Shown here: positions 8,116 to 17,200 of the stretch, piece after piece | How positions within the stretch are numbered: the stretch's first letter is position 1 | How the letters are laid out: each line of letters opens with the position of its first letter | Source: an uncultured Caryophanales bacterium | GTDB lineage: Bacteria > Bacillota_I > Bacilli_A > RFN20 > CAG-826 | Direction of reading: 5' to 3' | Assembly (NCBI GenBank): GCA_946407815.1 | Contig: CAMJPB010000002.1 | Location: 1 to 64,000 of the forward strand | DNA length: 64,000 bases | Translations under genes and position numbers: made by a program | Notes under the pieces: generated by a model | Seen by the model: the letters and a program-made list of their open reading frames with translations, nothing else | Database searches by the model: none | What the model was told of the DNA's origin: nothing

Positions 8116-9834
8116 TTATTTAATCTTGGATAAATCAAATGATTTAAGGATTCCTTTGAGTGGTGTCATAACCTTGTGGATATTGCCATCTTCAAATGGA
8201 TTTCTAAGATGAGCTTTTCCAAGCAATGTAACGAATGGATAACGACCACCTAACTTACATAATTTCACGTATTTTTTCCAAGCTTTTTCTCTATTTCTGG
8301 TCATTTCAACTAAGAATTGGAATGCACAAACTTGGGCTAAAGTGTAATCGATGTAGTAGAAAGGAACTCCAAAGATATGGCTTTGTCTTAACCACCATCC
8401 ACCTTTTTCGCAGACTTTCATCTCTGGATCATACTTCTTGTGAGGTGTGTATCTTGACTCAATTTCTTTGTAAGCAGCACATCTTTCTTCATGTGTTGCA
8501 GTTGGGTGTTTATAGACCCAGTGTTGGAACTCATCGATTGTAATTCCATAAGGTAAGAATTCAATTGAATCTGCTAAGTGTGAATAGCGATACTTTTCAG
8601 CATCTTCCTCAAAGAATAAGTTCATCCATGGCCATGCAAAGAACTCCATAGACATTGAGTGAATTTCACAAGATTCAAGTGTTGGAGAACGGAAATCTCC
8701 AGGTTTAATATTTCTACTTAAATATCCTTGGAATGCGTGTCCCACTTCGTGGGTTAAGACATTCACGTCATGTTCTGTGCCATTGAAGTTAGCAAAAATG
8801 AATGGGAATTTTTGAATTGGGAGGAAGGTCATATAACCACCAGGTTGTTTGCCTGCTCTTGCTTCTAAATCGAGTAAGTGATGTTCTTTCATAAAACGGA
8901 AGAATTCACTGGATTCTGGTGACATTTCGTCATACATTTTTGTGGCTTCTTCAACTAAGTGTTTTGCATCGCCTTTTGGTGTTGGATTACCGCTTAAGAA
9001 TGACAAATTGTAGTCGTAAGATTTCATTTGAGAGAAAGGAATTCCGATTCTTGCAGCTTGCTCTTTGTAAAGCTTTTGGCAAATAGGAACGACTTCATCT
9101 GCGATTTGTTTACGATAGCCTTCAACCATCTTTGCATCATAGTCAACTCTACCAAGGCTTAAGTAGCCAAGTTCAGTGTAATCTTTGAAGCCGAGTTTCT
9201 TAGCAGCTTGATCACGTAAAAGTACCAATTTCCCGTAGATTTCGCCAATTTCTTGCTCTTTTTCTTGAAAGAATTTGTCGACAGAAATTGAAGCTTCACG
9301 ACGGGTTTCTCTATCCTTGGATTGAGCAAATTTACCCATTTGTGGAAGGTTATAAACTTCACCTCTAAACTCGATTTTGGCGCTTCCCATAATCTTGTCG
9401 TATTGAGATGAGAGTTTGTTGATTTCAATTAATTCAGGAATGATTTTTTCATCAAATGACTTGAGAGAATTGTCAATCATTTGGAAATAGTAAGGTGTTA
9501 ATTTCTCCTCTAATTCTTTTCTACATGGATGTTTAACAAGAACTTTATTGAACTTATTGATTTCATTAGAAATCATTGGTGAGATTTCATCTAAATGATC
9601 TTGGAGTTTTGTAATGTACTTGTCTGTGGTATTCAAAGAATAGCGAATGCTAATAACTGTGGAGTTGTTCGCAAACTTATCCATGTACTTCTCTAAAGCT
9701 TTAATAACTTTGAGTGCTTCTTTTGGATCCTTAGTTTTACTAAGCTCACTTGTAAAACCTTCTAATTTTTCGGTGATTTTATTAAGCGAAACCTTCTTTG
9801 GCTTAATATCTTCAAATTTTATATTTTTATCCAT
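8116..9834 (-). CDS. M3-family oligoendopeptidase (PepF-like)
   Basis: Zinc metallopeptidase that trims short peptides in the cytosol. The active site HEVGH lies near residue 360, followed by the downstream Glu in LESCEIHSMSME. The start at 9834 is chosen because TAGGAGGT lies 6 nt upstream; a longer frame from 9861 would begin before that site and overlap the preceding gene. This gives 572 residues, within the PepF/M3B range. No signal peptide. It is 20 nt downstream of the secreted C11 peptidase and ends an operon at a terminator. Confidence 0.92.
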   Translation of the reverse strand: MDKNIKFEDIKPKKVSLNKITEKLEGFTSELSKTKDPKEALKVIKALEKYMDKFANNSTVISIRYSLNTTDKYITKLQDHLDEISPMISNEINKFNKVLVKHPCRKELEEKLTPYYFQMIDNSLKSFDEKIIPELIEINKLSSQYDKIMGSAKIEFRGEVYNLPQMGKFAQSKDRETRREASISVDKFFQEKEQEIGEIYGKLVLLRDQAAKKLGFKDYTELGYLSLGRVDYDAKMVEGYRKQIADEVVPICQKLYKEQAARIGIPFSQMKSYDYNLSFLSGNPTPKGDAKHLVEEATKMYDEMSPESSEFFRFMKEHHLLDLEARAGKQPGGYMTFLPIQKFPFIFANFNGTEHDVNVLTHEVGHAFQGYLSRNIKPGDFRSPTLESCEIHSMSMEFFAWPWMNLFFEEDAEKYRYSHLADSIEFLPYGITIDEFQHWVYKHPTATHEERCAAYKEIESRYTPHKKYDPEMKVCEKGGWWLRQSHIFGVPFYYIDYTLAQVCAFQFLVEMTRNREKAWKKYVKLCKLGGRYPFVTLLGKAHLRNPFEDGNIHKVMTPLKGILKSFDLSKIK

Positions 9835-9854
9835 TTTCGTACCTCCTATATGGA

Positions 9855-11429
9855 TCACCAACCAAAGTCACCGTGAAGCACACACATTTGTTGCCAAACG
9901 GTAAACTTGGTAGATAAGACATTTGAATAATCCTCTTTACCAACCTGGAGAATGTATTCGTCATCCAAACATTCTGGGAAGAAAGCATTAACTCCACATG
10001 GCTTAACTGAATAATTACTACAACATTCGTTAGAAATTACTAACTCTGCTAAAGCAGATTCAACGGCACTAGTGTCATAAGTTAGTGCGTTTAATCTTGT
10101 TAATAATGATGAGAAATCACATAACCCATACATGTAATCTCCAAAGGCGTTATATGATGATTTGAATGCTGATTTTACAATTTCATAAGACAATTTTGTT
10201 GTTCCAATTTTTGTGCTTAACGAGTTAAATGCAGTTGTGAATCCACTCATTTTAGATAAGTCTAAAGCTGATAATGTTTGTAGACATGCTTCATCTGCAG
10301 GCTCTGCACTACTATGTTTATCTTTAAGATAAGCTTTACAAATTTGTGGTAAGAAATCATTAGGCGAAATCTTTGAATCAGCCTTAAGATAAGGCAAGTA
10401 AATATCGTGATTCCAACCAATAGCGTTTTCTAGTTCTTGAGATGCAACCATGTATTCAAAATAATCAGCATTAACGGAAGCAATATCAGCACATTGCATT
10501 AAGCAACAGTCATAGCCAATCCAAGTAAACTTCGACTTTGTCGAATTATCTAATGCACTCTTAGCGGCTTTAGCAACATCCTGAGTTCTTAAAGTGTAAG
10601 GGAAAACTTGATCTTTACCATAGGTATAAGTGTAGTTATCATCATAAGCGCAACCAGCAATTCCGCCACCGTGTCCAGAAATAATAACACCCATTTGGTC
10701 AGCTTCATAATCATCTAAGCCCCAGTTTAAGAACTCTTCAAAAGAAGATTCTTTTGCCATGTAGTTGCCTGGCAAAGTTTCAACGAGAGTTAACTTATTC
10801 GTTGAATTATTCACTTCCCATCTTTGTAAATTTGTGGAAGAAATCTTTGTAGCACCTTCTAAATATGAACTTGGCATCTGCCATTTCTTAGTACCACCAG
10901 TTTCAATAATAATTCTTATAGAATCAGGCATATCATGAACGCTTAAAATTTCTTGGATATCCTGTGTGAAAAAACCATGATCTTCAGGTCTTTTTGCGTC
11001 CGGATCATATTCTAAATCAGAACCACACATGTAAAACATGAGTGTGTAGTCATACTCGCCTGCTTCATCATTTGTGACTGTTAATTCCACTGTTGTTTTA
11101 ACGCTTGTGTCGGATTGTAATGAAACATAAATGAAACATTTACCTGGAGCAATGGCTCTAACTGTTCCATCAGTGCTCACAGTAGCAATAGCGGTATTTG
11201 AACTTGAGAAGTTGTAAGAAGGATTCTTAATCTCAGTATTTGATAAAACAGGATTAAGTTTCTTTTCTGTACGTTTTCTTAAATTTATCTTCATAGAAGA
11301 AACTAATTCAATTTTTGGTGGCGTAATAACAATTTGATCGTCTGGCAAAATTGGATCAAAAATACATCCAGACAAAGCGACCATTGCTGGAGCCAATAAA
11401 CCTAAAATGAATAATTTACTCTTTTTCAT
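9855..11429 (-). CDS. Secreted clostripain-family (C11) cysteine peptidase lipoprotein
   Basis: 524 residues. The signal peptide ends in a lipobox (ALSGC, Cys22). A Big_2-like immunoglobulin domain (about residues 40-120, with ATVSTDGTVRAIAPG) comes before the C11 peptidase domain. The catalytic dyad is visible as His in SGHGGG near residue 252 and Cys in YDCCLMQ near residue 307. Family members cut after Arg or Lys. The gene begins only 8 nt after the CCA end of tRNA-Gly(CCC) and has no Shine-Dalgarno site. The mRNA 5' end is therefore probably made by tRNA processing. It would be lipid-anchored on the outer face of the membrane. Confidence 0.92.
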   Translation of the reverse strand: MKKSKLFILGLLAPAMVALSGCIFDPILPDDQIVITPPKIELVSSMKINLRKRTEKKLNPVLSNTEIKNPSYNFSSSNTAIATVSTDGTVRAIAPGKCFIYVSLQSDTSVKTTVELTVTNDEAGEYDYTLMFYMCGSDLEYDPDAKRPEDHGFFTQDIQEILSVHDMPDSIRIIIETGGTKKWQMPSSYLEGATKISSTNLQRWEVNNSTNKLTLVETLPGNYMAKESSFEEFLNWGLDDYEADQMGVIISGHGGGIAGCAYDDNYTYTYGKDQVFPYTLRTQDVAKAAKSALDNSTKSKFTWIGYDCCLMQCADIASVNADYFEYMVASQELENAIGWNHDIYLPYLKADSKISPNDFLPQICKAYLKDKHSSAEPADEACLQTLSALDLSKMSGFTTAFNSLSTKIGTTKLSYEIVKSAFKSSYNAFGDYMYGLCDFSSLLTRLNALTYDTSAVESALAELVISNECCSNYSVKPCGVNAFFPECLDDEYILQVGKEDYSNVLSTKFTVWQQMCVLHGDFGW

Positions 11430-11437
11430 AACAACCT

Positions 11438-11511
11438 TGGAGCATCAGAGGGGAATCGAACCCCCATAACTAGCTTGGGAAGCTAGGGTTCTGCCACTAA
11501 ACTACTGATGC
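11438..11511 (-). tRNA. tRNA-Gly (anticodon CCC)
   Basis: 74 nt with encoded CCA. The anticodon arm CTAGC-TTCCCAA-GCTAG gives CCC. Its 3' end lies 8 nt from the start codon of the C11 peptidase gene on the same strand. Confidence 0.94.
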
Positions 11512-11531
11512 ATGACGTTATTATATATTAA

Positions 11532-11560
11532 AAAATAAAAAACTCCAATAGGAGTATTAT
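11532..11560 (-). terminator. Second of two tandem terminators behind tRNA-Val
   Basis: ACTCC-TATT-GGAGT followed by a minus-strand run of T. It nearly repeats the hairpin at 11595-11622. Confidence 0.65.
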
Positions 11561-11566
11561 ATTTTA

Positions 11567-11590
11567 CGAGCCCTAATAAGTAGCATCCAT
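11567..11590 (+). repeat. Inverted partial copy of the tRNA-Val 3' end
   Basis: CGAGCCCT, a 5-bp insert AATAA, then GTAGCATCCA. Without the insert this equals the T-arm/acceptor end of tRNA-Val (11629-11653, minus strand) but points the other way. It could be a rearrangement scar. It lies between the two tandem terminators. Confidence 0.5.
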
Positions 11591-11594
11591 CTAA

Positions 11595-11622
11595 AGAAAA
11601 AACTCCATTTCGGAGTATTCTT
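11595..11622 (-). terminator. First terminator behind tRNA-Thr/tRNA-Val
   Basis: ACTCC-GAAAT-GGAGT with a minus-strand T run, 7 nt past the tRNA-Val CCA. Confidence 0.7.
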
Positions 11623-11628
11623 TTTAAA

Positions 11629-11704
11629 TGGTGGATGCTACAGGGCTCGAACCTGTGACCTTCTGTACGTCAAACAGATGCTCTCCCAGCTGAGCTAAAC
11701 ATCC
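11629..11704 (-). tRNA. tRNA-Val (anticodon GAC)
   Basis: 76 nt with encoded CCA. The anticodon loop TTGACGT gives GAC. Standard D and T arms. Confidence 0.94.
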
Positions 11705-11721
11705 AAAGCTGAGGTTTTTAA

Positions 11722-11797
11722 TGGTGCCGCCGGAGAGAATCGAACTCCCGACCTACTGATTACGAGACAGTTGCTCTACCGGCTGAGCTACGACGGC
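11722..11797 (-). tRNA. tRNA-Thr (anticodon CGT)
   Basis: 76 nt with encoded CCA. The loop CTCGTAA gives CGT. The GCCGTCG acceptor pairs with CGGCGGC. It is 61 nt downstream of the 5'-nucleotidase stop on the same strand. Confidence 0.92.
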
Positions 11798-11858
11798 AAA
11801 GGGCGAACATAATATTAAAATAATCACGTCTTTATTTCAAGACTTATTTATAAAAAGT

Positions 11859-13496
11859 TTAGTTTATGTTCGAAGCGGCAAAATCACGATTAGGATTATC
11901 AAGCAAAAATTCTCTTAAAATATCTCGATATGTGATCATCGTATCATTTTGACCTTTTAACATTGTTCTAGAGCGAACAACGGAATCAGGATAATTATCA
12001 TATTCTCGATAGGAATTTTGATGTAAAGCGACATAGTCAATCGCTGCAATGTTGTAAATATCTTTATTTGGATCCACCGCTCCATACTTACTTGGGCGAT
12101 ATCCTTCATGATTCCCGTCTTTACTAACTTCCATAAGCACTATTTCATTATCAAATGGGAAACATCTATATAAATCTCGATATGTAAAAACATTGCCATA
12201 AAAACTTTCACGAGCGTTGTTGGTAACTGAATAATCTACGTCAATTCCTAAGCCTCTGACCTTTTCAAAAATCGCCTCCGACATTAGTGTGGCAAGTCTG
12301 CTAGTATTATAGTAACCACTAAAGTGAGTGCTCAATACTTCATCACCAATTGACTCGACAGTTTCTAAATAATCGTCTACCATTTTATCGATTGTTGGAT
12401 CGACATTTGTGGAGTAATAATAGTAGTCAGAACGTTCAACAATTTGGTAGTCAGTTTCTTCTTTTAAACAGTCATTTTCAAAATCATAAGTTAAGGTTGT
12501 AATTGCAGATGATTTTCCATTCGAATCACTCTGAGAGAATACGACACCATGGTCTTCATAATAATCTCTAGTGTGTTCGTGACCACCTAAAACTAAATCA
12601 ACATATCTTTTATTTGAAACAGGAGAAATACTAGTTAAATCTTTATCATAAAAATAACCAACAGCGTTGTGGGTTGATGCAATTACAATGTCACAGTTTT
12701 TCTTTACTCTTAAATAATCAGACATTTCCTTAATTTTTGATAAAGGACTTGTGAAATTGACTGTTTCAATTCGATTTGAACAAATTGATGATGTTAATTG
12801 ACCAATTACTCCAACAACACCAACTTTAATGCCGTTTTCTAAAAGAAAAGTTGCATATTCTTTGCCGAATTGACCTTGTTGAGTAGTGCCAGTTACACCA
12901 TTTTCATAGTCATAAACATTTGCAGCTAGTGCTGGAATGTAGTCTTCATCCAATCTTCTACTAGTGACTTCTTTAAGACGTTCAAGCCCCCAGTCAAAAT
13001 CATGATTGCCAACGGTCCTTAACGAAATATTTGCGAAGTTGAAAACATCTTGAATTATTTCGCCATAACAATAGTTAGATTCTAAAGAACCTTGCCAAGT
13101 GTCACCCTGGTCAAAAATTAATGTGTTATCTTCCTTACTTTTCTCTTTATAGTAAGAAGCAAAAGCTTTCAAACCTGGTTCATCATCTGTTTCGAGAATA
13201 GCACCATGAAAATCATTGAAAGAATAGATTTTAATTTCGCCTTCACCTGTAGTTGGTTTATTAATTGGTTCACTAGAAGCAGAGAACTCATATCCAGAGT
13301 GAAATTGGTCATTTACAAGACCACCATAAAACTCTCCAACTTTATTGTCATCTTCAACAATTGGAGGGTCATCGACATCCTCAGTTTTTTGGGAAGGATC
13401 AACAGTACTATGTGGTCCGAAAATATTATCTAAAAACTCACACCCGGATAATAGAAGCGAAGACACAAAAACTAGAAGAAATTTTCTCTTCTTCAT
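11859..13496 (-). CDS. 5'-nucleotidase/UDP-sugar hydrolase-type metallophosphatase lipoprotein
   Basis: 545 residues, UshA-like. The signal peptide ends in LLLSGC and is followed by an acidic linker and the calcineurin-type phosphatase domain. Metal ligands are visible in NDFHG, DQGDTWQG, VGNHDFDWG, STHNAVG and GGHEHTRD. The C-terminal 5'-nucleotidase substrate domain follows (TNNARESFYG, FPFDNEIVLMEV). It probably dephosphorylates extracellular nucleotides at the membrane surface. The start codon follows the previous gene's stop directly (TAAATG), so translation is coupled. Confidence 0.93.
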   Translation of the reverse strand: MKKRKFLLVFVSSLLLSGCEFLDNIFGPHSTVDPSQKTEDVDDPPIVEDDNKVGEFYGGLVNDQFHSGYEFSASSEPINKPTTGEGEIKIYSFNDFHGAILETDDEPGLKAFASYYKEKSKEDNTLIFDQGDTWQGSLESNYCYGEIIQDVFNFANISLRTVGNHDFDWGLERLKEVTSRRLDEDYIPALAANVYDYENGVTGTTQQGQFGKEYATFLLENGIKVGVVGVIGQLTSSICSNRIETVNFTSPLSKIKEMSDYLRVKKNCDIVIASTHNAVGYFYDKDLTSISPVSNKRYVDLVLGGHEHTRDYYEDHGVVFSQSDSNGKSSAITTLTYDFENDCLKEETDYQIVERSDYYYYSTNVDPTIDKMVDDYLETVESIGDEVLSTHFSGYYNTSRLATLMSEAIFEKVRGLGIDVDYSVTNNARESFYGNVFTYRDLYRCFPFDNEIVLMEVSKDGNHEGYRPSKYGAVDPNKDIYNIAAIDYVALHQNSYREYDNYPDSVVRSRTMLKGQNDTMITYRDILREFLLDNPNRDFAASNIN

Positions 13497-13952
13497 TTAA
13501 AGCATTCCTTTTGATTTAAGGTATTCTTCTAGGATTTCTGCGGCACCACCAATAAGCTCTGGGCAAGGTCTATTTAAAAAGAACAAATGATCACGAGGGG
13601 TAGGCTTTGGATCGTCGTGTATTTGGGAGATTTTTAGTAGTTTTCCACACGTTAAAGATCCGTATCTATTTTCAAAAATTCTCAGGATTTCCTGGGTATT
13701 TTTGTACAATTCATGCTTTTTTTCACCAGTTTCAGGTGTTTCGTATCCAATTAAATTTCCGAGCACTAAAACCATCCCTGTAACAGCACCACAAGTCTCT
13801 CTCATTCGTGATATTCCACCACCAAAAGGAGATGCGATTTTACACAACTCATTTGGATCAATTTTAAGAATATCTTTAAAAGTTAAAACAACCGCTTGAG
13901 AACAGTTATAGCCTTCTTTGAAATATTGAATTGCTTGTTCTTTTCTTGTCAT
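13497..13952 (-). CDS. C_GCAxxG_C_C family putative redox protein
   Basis: 151 residues. Conserved cysteines occur in the family order: YNCSQAV near residue 16, the FGGGISRMRETCGAVTG block near 43-60, and later Cys in LTCGKL and RPCPELIG. The family is small and soluble, its role is unknown, and a redox or metal-binding role is assumed from the cysteines. Start and stop abut both neighbours (TAAATG at each junction, the upstream one in a frame lost by a frameshift), which shows an operon. Confidence 0.88.
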   Translation of the reverse strand: MTRKEQAIQYFKEGYNCSQAVVLTFKDILKIDPNELCKIASPFGGGISRMRETCGAVTGMVLVLGNLIGYETPETGEKKHELYKNTQEILRIFENRYGSLTCGKLLKISQIHDDPKPTPRDHLFFLNRPCPELIGGAAEILEEYLKSKGML

Positions 13953-14016
13953 TTACTCGTGCTTTTGCTCTTCTTGTTGTTCGAGAAGGGCTTCTTTCTC
14001 TTCTTTATTATGTTTT

Positions 14017-14586
14017 CTACGAATTTTCTTTTAAAATTTTAGATTCAAAGTCACCCATATAAACCCAAATGACTTCGATGATAAGTTCAATTCCTAACAA
14101 AATGACGTGCGAATGTGCATGATGTTCAAGTTCATGGAAATCTTTTGCACATATAAGTTCAATTGAGAATAGGATTACAACGAAAGATTCAGCAAAGTTG
14201 ATCATAGATGTGACTGGGTGATTTTTAATACCAACGTAACCTTTATCAAAGATTTCTATGCCTTCTCTCATGATTGACCATACAGACCATAAAACACATA
14301 CGATTCTAAGTTCATCTGGATGTTTTTCTAAGAGAAAAATCATAACAATGGCAATCAAAATGTTGATTGTACCGTTGAGCATTTCGATTCTTTCTTGTTT
14401 AACTTTTCTTGTGACAATCGGAAGAATTACACCTTCTAAACCATAAATAGCAATGACAGCACCGACTAATCCATTAAGAATTGCGCCTTCATTGCTCATA
14501 ATTGCTTTATTAAAAACTAAAACTAAAACACCCATAGTGACAAAAGCCACTAACTTAACAATCTTATAAATTTTGCCCATCTTCAT
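14017..14586 (-). CDS. Four/five-helix membrane protein with a probable frameshifted C-terminus
   Basis: 189 residues with hydrophobic helices near 9-30, 35-57, 70-85, 92-107 and 125-165. A His-rich patch (HELEHHAHSHV) precedes the last helix. DUF308/HdeD-like topology is possible but not proven. The frame ends at 14017. In the next frame an open stretch runs on as a highly charged tail (KIRRKHNKEEKEALLEQ...) to a TAA at 13953-13955 that touches the ATG of the next gene. A 1-nt indel in the A/T homopolymers at about 14026-14041 would join them. This could be a real mutation, phase variation or a sequencing error. Confidence 0.7.
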   Translation of the reverse strand: MKMGKIYKIVKLVAFVTMGVLVLVFNKAIMSNEGAILNGLVGAVIAIYGLEGVILPIVTRKVKQERIEMLNGTINILIAIVMIFLLEKHPDELRIVCVLWSVWSIMREGIEIFDKGYVGIKNHPVTSMINFAESFVVILFSIELICAKDFHELEHHAHSHVILLGIELIIEVIWVYMGDFESKILKENS

Positions 14587-14657
14587 ATGTGGTCACCTAC
14601 TAATACTAAACATTATAATTATTTTTATCTTTCTTGCGAACATTAATATAAAATATT

Positions 14658-15143
14658 ATGATAGTTGACATGAAAAAGTTAGACAAAGAAACAAAATATA
14701 AATTAATTTATTCCGGCGAATTAGCATTATTTGCAGTTGTCTTTTTAGTATTCGCAATCCTTAAGTTTACTAAAGTAATGGGTTATAACGAAACCCGTAG
14801 AATTATCTTCAATTACATTACCCTTGCTGGAAGTGCTTGGGGAATTACAGACTTTGTTTGGGCAGTTTGCTCCAAGAAAAGAAGAGCAAAAGTCTCATTA
14901 CTAGACAAAGCACTTGTTCTTCCATTAGTGATTTTTATCATCACATTCGATTTAATTTCACTTATCGCAAAACCTGTTGATGAGAACTTCTACATCTACA
15001 TGATAGGCGTTGCTTTCTCTTATATTACAGTGATTTATACTTTCCAAGCTATCTATCATTTCTATCATCCAATTCCAGGATTATTAGACGATCTTGAAGA
15101 GGAAGAAAAAGACGAAAATTCCCAGGAAAAACCGGAGAATTAG
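14658..15143 (+). CDS. Small multi-pass membrane protein, unknown function
   Basis: 161 residues with four hydrophobic helices (about 18-38, 48-68, 82-102, 110-132) and an acidic tail (DDLEEEEKDENSQ). Divergent from the previous membrane protein. TATAAA lies 5 nt before the ATG and no Shine-Dalgarno site is seen, so the mRNA may be leaderless; an internal ATG at 14670 is an alternative. It ends 1 nt before the start of the PLP enzyme, so the two are coupled. Family not recognised. Confidence 0.7.
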   Translation: MIVDMKKLDKETKYKLIYSGELALFAVVFLVFAILKFTKVMGYNETRRIIFNYITLAGSAWGITDFVWAVCSKKRRAKVSLLDKALVLPLVIFIITFDLISLIAKPVDENFYIYMIGVAFSYITVIYTFQAIYHFYHPIPGLLDDLEEEEKDENSQEKPEN

Positions 15144-15144
15144 C

Positions 15145-16401
15145 ATGATTTTAGACCAAATTAACCCTGAAATTCTTGAGCTTGCAAATAAGGCCAATAT
15201 TGAGTTAAAAGCTACTTTTGATGCTATCGATAAAGTTTGTTTAGCGAACTCAAATAAAGTCTTATCTGCGTTTATCGAGAACAAGGTTTCTTATACAGAT
15301 TTTGCGGATATCAATGGTTATGGTAACTATGATACCGGAAGAGATAAACTCGAAAAAATCTTTGCCTCAGTTTTAGGCACTGAAGATGCTTTAGTCAGAC
15401 CTCAAATCATGAGTGGCACTAATGCTTTATATTTAGCATTCTCTGCATTACTTAAACACGGAGACACGATGATTTCAATCTCCGGGAAACCATATGATTC
15501 ACTCCAAGAAATGGTTGGTATTATTGGTGATTCAAGTCAATCATTAAAAGCACATGGAGTTAAATACGAACAAATTGACTTAGTCAATTCAGAATTCGAT
15601 ACAAACGCTATTGTTTCTAGACTTGCTAAGAATGATGTTAAGCTTGTTGAAATTCAACGCTCAAGAGGCTATTCAGATAGAAAATCTTTAACTATCTCTC
15701 AAATTGAGAACATCATCAAAGAAATTAGAAAGGTTAACAAAGACGTTATCATCATGGTCGATAACTGTTATGGCGAGCTTGTCGAGGACAAAGAACCAGG
15801 CGATGTCGGAGCTGATATTGTTGTTGGTTCACTTATGAAAAATTTAGGTGGAGGCGTTGCTTCTACAGGTGGTTATGTGGCAGGTAAAAAAGACCTTATT
15901 TACATGGTTGCAGAACGTTTAACCGCTCCTGGCATAGCCAAAGATCAAGGAGCGAACTTTAACCAAAATAATTCCTTTTTAAAAGGAATTTTCATGGCAC
16001 CAAACGCTGTAAGAAGTGCTCTCAAAACTGCTGTTTTCTCAGCATATATGCTTGAAAAGTTAGGCTTTGATAAAGTCTCTCCAAAATATGACGAATTTAG
16101 AACTGATATTATTCAAACAGTTGAACTTAAAACAAAAGAGAATTTAGTAGCATTTACTCAAGGTTTACAAGCTTCATCTCCAATTGATTCATTTGTAAGA
16201 GTTATGCCTGCACCAATGCCTGGTTATCCGTTTGATGAAGTTATGGCATCTGGTTCATTCACTCAAGGATCAACAATTGAATTAAGTGCTGATGCTCCAG
16301 TTATTCCGCCATATACACTTTATATGCAAGGTGGATTAACCCAAGAATATGGTCAATTAGGCATCATGCTTGCATTAAGCAAAATAAAAGAGGCAATTTA
16401 A
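15145..16401 (+). CDS. PLP-dependent enzyme of the methionine gamma-lyase/aluminium-resistance (YnbB) family
   Basis: 418 residues from ATG 15145, chosen for GGAG 7 nt upstream; the longer frame from 15094 reads through the tail of the previous gene. It has the Met_gamma_lyase (PF06838-type) layout: PQIMSGTNALYLA near residue 90, the cofactor region MVDNCYGELVEDKEPGD, and the PLP lysine in VGSLMKNLGGG. The reaction is probably C-S lyase chemistry on a sulfur amino acid, but family members are poorly characterised. A hairpin terminator overlaps the end. Confidence 0.87.
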   Translation: MILDQINPEILELANKANIELKATFDAIDKVCLANSNKVLSAFIENKVSYTDFADINGYGNYDTGRDKLEKIFASVLGTEDALVRPQIMSGTNALYLAFSALLKHGDTMISISGKPYDSLQEMVGIIGDSSQSLKAHGVKYEQIDLVNSEFDTNAIVSRLAKNDVKLVEIQRSRGYSDRKSLTISQIENIIKEIRKVNKDVIIMVDNCYGELVEDKEPGDVGADIVVGSLMKNLGGGVASTGGYVAGKKDLIYMVAERLTAPGIAKDQGANFNQNNSFLKGIFMAPNAVRSALKTAVFSAYMLEKLGFDKVSPKYDEFRTDIIQTVELKTKENLVAFTQGLQASSPIDSFVRVMPAPMPGYPFDEVMASGSFTQGSTIELSADAPVIPPYTLYMQGGLTQEYGQLGIMLALSKIKEAI

Positions 16402-16414
16402 TTTGCCTCTTTTT
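16386..16414. terminator. Bidirectional terminator between convergent genes
   Basis: AAAAGAGGCAA/TTGCCTCTTTT pair around a short AT loop. It contains the stop codon of the PLP enzyme and lies 12 bp from the end of the SDR gene. Confidence 0.85.
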
Positions 16415-16425
16415 AATACTATGTT

Positions 16426-17169
16426 TTAAGCTCCGTATTGTCCACCATCAATTCTTATTACTGAATTGTTGATGTAGCCTGCATCATCGCTCACTAAGAA
16501 ACCGACAAGTTTTGCGACTTCTTCAGGTTTTCCATATCTGCCCACAAGAATCTTTTCTTGCTCACTTTTTAAGAATTCCTCATCATAACCTTCAAGTTCT
16601 GATTCTGTTCCAATAAAGCCTGGAGCAATAGCATTTACGGTTACATAAGGAGCAAACTCAATTGATAAGTTGTGTGTTAATGAAATTAGAGCAGCTTTAG
16701 ATGCATCATATTCAAGACACATTGGGTAATAAGTATTAATTCCATTAGTAGAACTAATGTTTACAATTCTGCCCCACTTTTTATTAAGCATGTGTTTATA
16801 AACACGTCTTGCTACGTTATAAGCACCTACAACGTTCACATCTAAAGTTCTTTTGAAGTCTTCAGATTTCTTTTCGTGCCACATACTTGATAAATCAATT
16901 GCAGCATTATTAATCAAAATATCAACTCCACCGAATTCTTTTTCGATGGTTCTAACCATTTCATCAACTTGTTTTTCGTCTGAAATGTCGCATTTGCATG
17001 TTAAAACCTTAACAGAATACTTTTCTTTAACTTCTTTAGATAAAGCTAAAGCTTCTGTTTCAGAAGTTAAATAGTTGATCACTAAATCAACTTTATTATC
17101 TGCTAGTTCACGTACAATGGCTGCGCCAATACCTTTAGCACCACCAGTTACTAATGCGACTTTTCCCAT
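16426..17169 (-). CDS. Short-chain dehydrogenase (FabG/YmfI-like), next to efp
   Basis: 247 residues. NAD(P)-binding TGGAKGIG (residues 8-15), NNAA near 88, catalytic Ser in NISSTNG and YDASK near residue 155. These are hallmarks of the 3-oxoacyl-ACP-reductase subfamily. It lies 21 bp behind efp on the same strand. In Bacillus subtilis the FabG-like YmfI is needed to finish the 5-aminopentanol modification of EF-P. The neighbourhood makes that role more likely here than fatty-acid synthesis, since no fab genes are near; this is inference. No ribosome site is seen, and a terminator hairpin lies between the two genes. Confidence 0.85.
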   Translation of the reverse strand: MGKVALVTGGAKGIGAAIVRELADNKVDLVINYLTSETEALALSKEVKEKYSVKVLTCKCDISDEKQVDEMVRTIEKEFGGVDILINNAAIDLSSMWHEKKSEDFKRTLDVNVVGAYNVARRVYKHMLNKKWGRIVNISSTNGINTYYPMCLEYDASKAALISLTHNLSIEFAPYVTVNAIAPGFIGTESELEGYDEEFLKSEQEKILVGRYGKPEEVAKLVGFLVSDDAGYINNSVIRIDGGQYGA

Positions 17170-17174
17170 AATTA

Positions 17175-17200
17175 GAAAAAAGAGCTTAAACTAAGCTCTT
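17175..17200 (-). terminator. Hairpin overlapping the efp stop codon (terminator or attenuator)
   Basis: AAGAGCTTA/TAAGCTCTT (9 bp) followed by six T on the minus strand. It contains the efp stop and ends 12 nt before the SDR start. Full-length SDR mRNA would need readthrough or a promoter inside efp. Confidence 0.75.
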
